Shown here piece by piece: positions 4,533 to 5,586 of a DNA stretch of 5,586 nucleotides (position 1 is its first letter; the number at the start of each line of letters is the position of its first letter). The notes under the pieces were generated by a model. That model saw only the letters and a list, made by a program, of their open reading frames with translations. It was not told the DNA's origin and made no database searches. Made by a program: the position numbers and the translations under genes. The DNA is from JBIOYL01 sp044870185 (lineage in GTDB: Bacteria; Actinomycetota; CALGFH01): positions 1 to 5,586 of the forward strand of contig JBIOYL010000268.1 of assembly GCA_044870185.1 (NCBI GenBank), written 5' to 3'.

Positions 4533-5586
4533 ATGGCCGAGCCGCCGCCGACCCCTCCGTCCACGACCGCCAGGCCAGAGCGCGACGGGCTGCTGGCCAC
4601 CAAGCTGCACCTGCCGCGCCCGCGACCGGGGCTGGTGCCACGCCCGCGGCTGGCCGAGCGCCTGACCGAGGGGATCGCACGCGAGCTGGTGCTGGTGTGC
4701 ACGCCGGCCGGCTTCGGCAAGACGACCCTGCTGGCCGACTGGGCCCACCACAGCCGGCGGCCGGTCGCCTGGCTGTCGCTGGACCAGGCCGACAACGACC
4801 CGGCCAGGTTCTGGCGCCACGTCACCGCCGCGCTGGACGGGATCCACCCTGGGGTCGCCGAGCGGGTCGCCGCGCTGCTCGGCCCGCCGCCGCCACGCTC
4901 GTTCGAGGCGGTGGTGACCGTGCTGGTCAACCAGCTGGCCGCCGCGCCCGAGGAAGTCGTGCTGGTGCTGGACGACTACCACCTGATCCAGGCGCCGCCG
5001 GTGCACGCCTCGATCGGGTGGCTGTTGGAGCATCTGCCAGCGGGGCTGCGGCTGGTGCTGGCCGGCCGCGCCGACCCACCGCTGCCGCTGGCCAAGCTGC
5101 GGGCCCGCGGGCAGCTGGCCGAGCTGCGCGCCGCCGACTTGCGTTTCACGGCGGAGGAGGCGGCGGCGCTGCTGCGCGAGGCGGTCGGGGTCGAGCTGGC
5201 CGATGCTGCCGTGGCGGTGTTGGTGGCCCGCACCGAGGGGTGGGTGGCCGGGCTGCAGCTGGCGGCGCTGTCGTTGCGGGGACAGCCCGACCCGGAGGGC
5301 TTTGTCGCGGGCTTCTCGGGTGATCACCGCTTCGTGTTGGACTTTCTGGCCGAGGAGGTACTGGAACGCCAGCCGGAGCAGGTGCGCAGCTTCCTGCTGG
5401 AGAGCTCGGTGCTGGAGCGGCTGTCCGGGCCGCTGTGCGAGGCGGTCTGTGGCCGCGCCGACAGCCAGGCGCTGCTGGAGCGGGTGGAGCGGGCCAACCT
5501 GTTCCTGGTGCCGCTGGACGAGGTGCGCGGCTGGTGGCGCTACCACCAGCTGTTCGCCGACCTGCTGCGCGCCCGGCTGGCCCAGG
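4533..5586 (+). CDS. LuxR-family/MalT-like STAND ATPase transcriptional regulator, N-terminal part
   Basis: The frame is open from ATG 4533 through the right edge (351 codons, no stop). After a Pro-rich leader, LLATKLHLPRPRPGLVPRPRL (20-40) is the typical entry to MalT/LAL-type regulators. Walker A is PAGFGKTT (58-65, K63). Walker B is VVLVLDDYHLI (142-152, D147 and D148). Downstream are the LAGRADPPLPLAKLRARGQL segment (176-195), TEGWVAGLQLAALSL (234-248) and YHQLFADLLRARL (338-350), all in family order. Such proteins usually run to about 900 residues, with a TPR-like sensor region and a C-terminal LuxR helix-turn-helix that would lie beyond the window. They act as signal-responsive transcription activators, with the ligand unknown here. 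The ATG has no strong ribosome binding site, but homology begins shortly after it. The gene follows the broken hydrolase on the same strand with a 49-nt gap. Confidence 0.92.
   Translation, partial: MAEPPPTPPSTTARPERDGLLATKLHLPRPRPGLVPRPRLAERLTEGIARELVLVCTPAGFGKTTLLADWAHHSRRPVAWLSLDQADNDPARFWRHVTAALDGIHPGVAERVAALLGPPPPRSFEAVVTVLVNQLAAAPEEVVLVLDDYHLIQAPPVHASIGWLLEHLPAGLRLVLAGRADPPLPLAKLRARGQLAELRAADLRFTAEEAAALLREAVGVELADAAVAVLVARTEGWVAGLQLAALSLRGQPDPEGFVAGFSGDHRFVLDFLAEEVLERQPEQVRSFLLESSVLERLSGPLCEAVCGRADSQALLERVERANLFLVPLDEVRGWWRYHQLFADLLRARLAQ

Noticed and set aside
4480..4665. Small plus-strand frame whose ATG overlaps the hydrolase stop as ATGA
   Set aside because: The overlap looks like coupling, but the product is Arg/Pro/Ser-rich, has no domain, and lies over the regulator in a different frame.
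3513..5546. A 677-codon open frame on the minus strand
   Set aside because: It lies antisense to the hydrolase and the clear MalT-like regulator. Its translation is Arg/Gln/Gly/Pro-rich with no recognisable domain, a typical high-GC shadow.

Overview
The window is very GC-rich (about 70%), with G or C at nearly every third codon position in the real genes. The gene families fit a high-GC actinobacterium: an ECF41/SigJ sigma factor with its epimerase partner, a VapBC module and a large LuxR/MalT-like ATPase regulator. The species cannot be named from this sequence.

Layout. Positions 1-457 (minus) hold the N-terminal half of an NAD(P)-binding epimerase/oxidoreductase that runs off the left edge. 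A 126-bp divergent spacer follows. It carries an ECF41-type promoter (TGTCACG, 16-nt spacer, CGTC) pointing at the epimerase. Positions 584-1528 (plus) encode the ECF41 sigma factor with its fused SnoaL-like domain and the signature motifs WLPEP, DGGGK and NPDKL. This is a self-contained regulator-target pair. After a 48-bp convergent gap, 1577-2368 (minus) encodes an isocitrate lyase/PEP mutase superfamily protein that lacks the lyase cysteine motif. Divergent from it, 2439-2690 and 2687-3112 (plus) form a Phd/YefM antitoxin and PIN-toxin operon, with a probable leaderless promoter and a TTGA stop/start overlap.

The 260-bp gap at 3113-3372 contains no convincing gene. It has three inverted repeats and a possible promoter. 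The next stretch is degraded. An ABC-transporter ATPase gene starts normally at 3373 with a strong ribosome binding site, but its homology ends inside the Walker A loop near 3489. It runs into unidentified coding-like sequence and then an alpha/beta hydrolase (3651-4483). That hydrolase is broken by what looks like a single missing C near 4310, which puts the catalytic His in another frame. From 4533 to the right edge an intact-looking but incomplete MalT/LuxR-type STAND ATPase regulator begins.

The most distinctive parts are the complete ECF41 sigma/promoter/target unit and the chimeric ABC-hydrolase junction. The ECF41 class is known. I see no clearly new system. The broken hydrolase and the junction could be genuine decay or sequencing/assembly errors, and the sequence alone cannot separate these.
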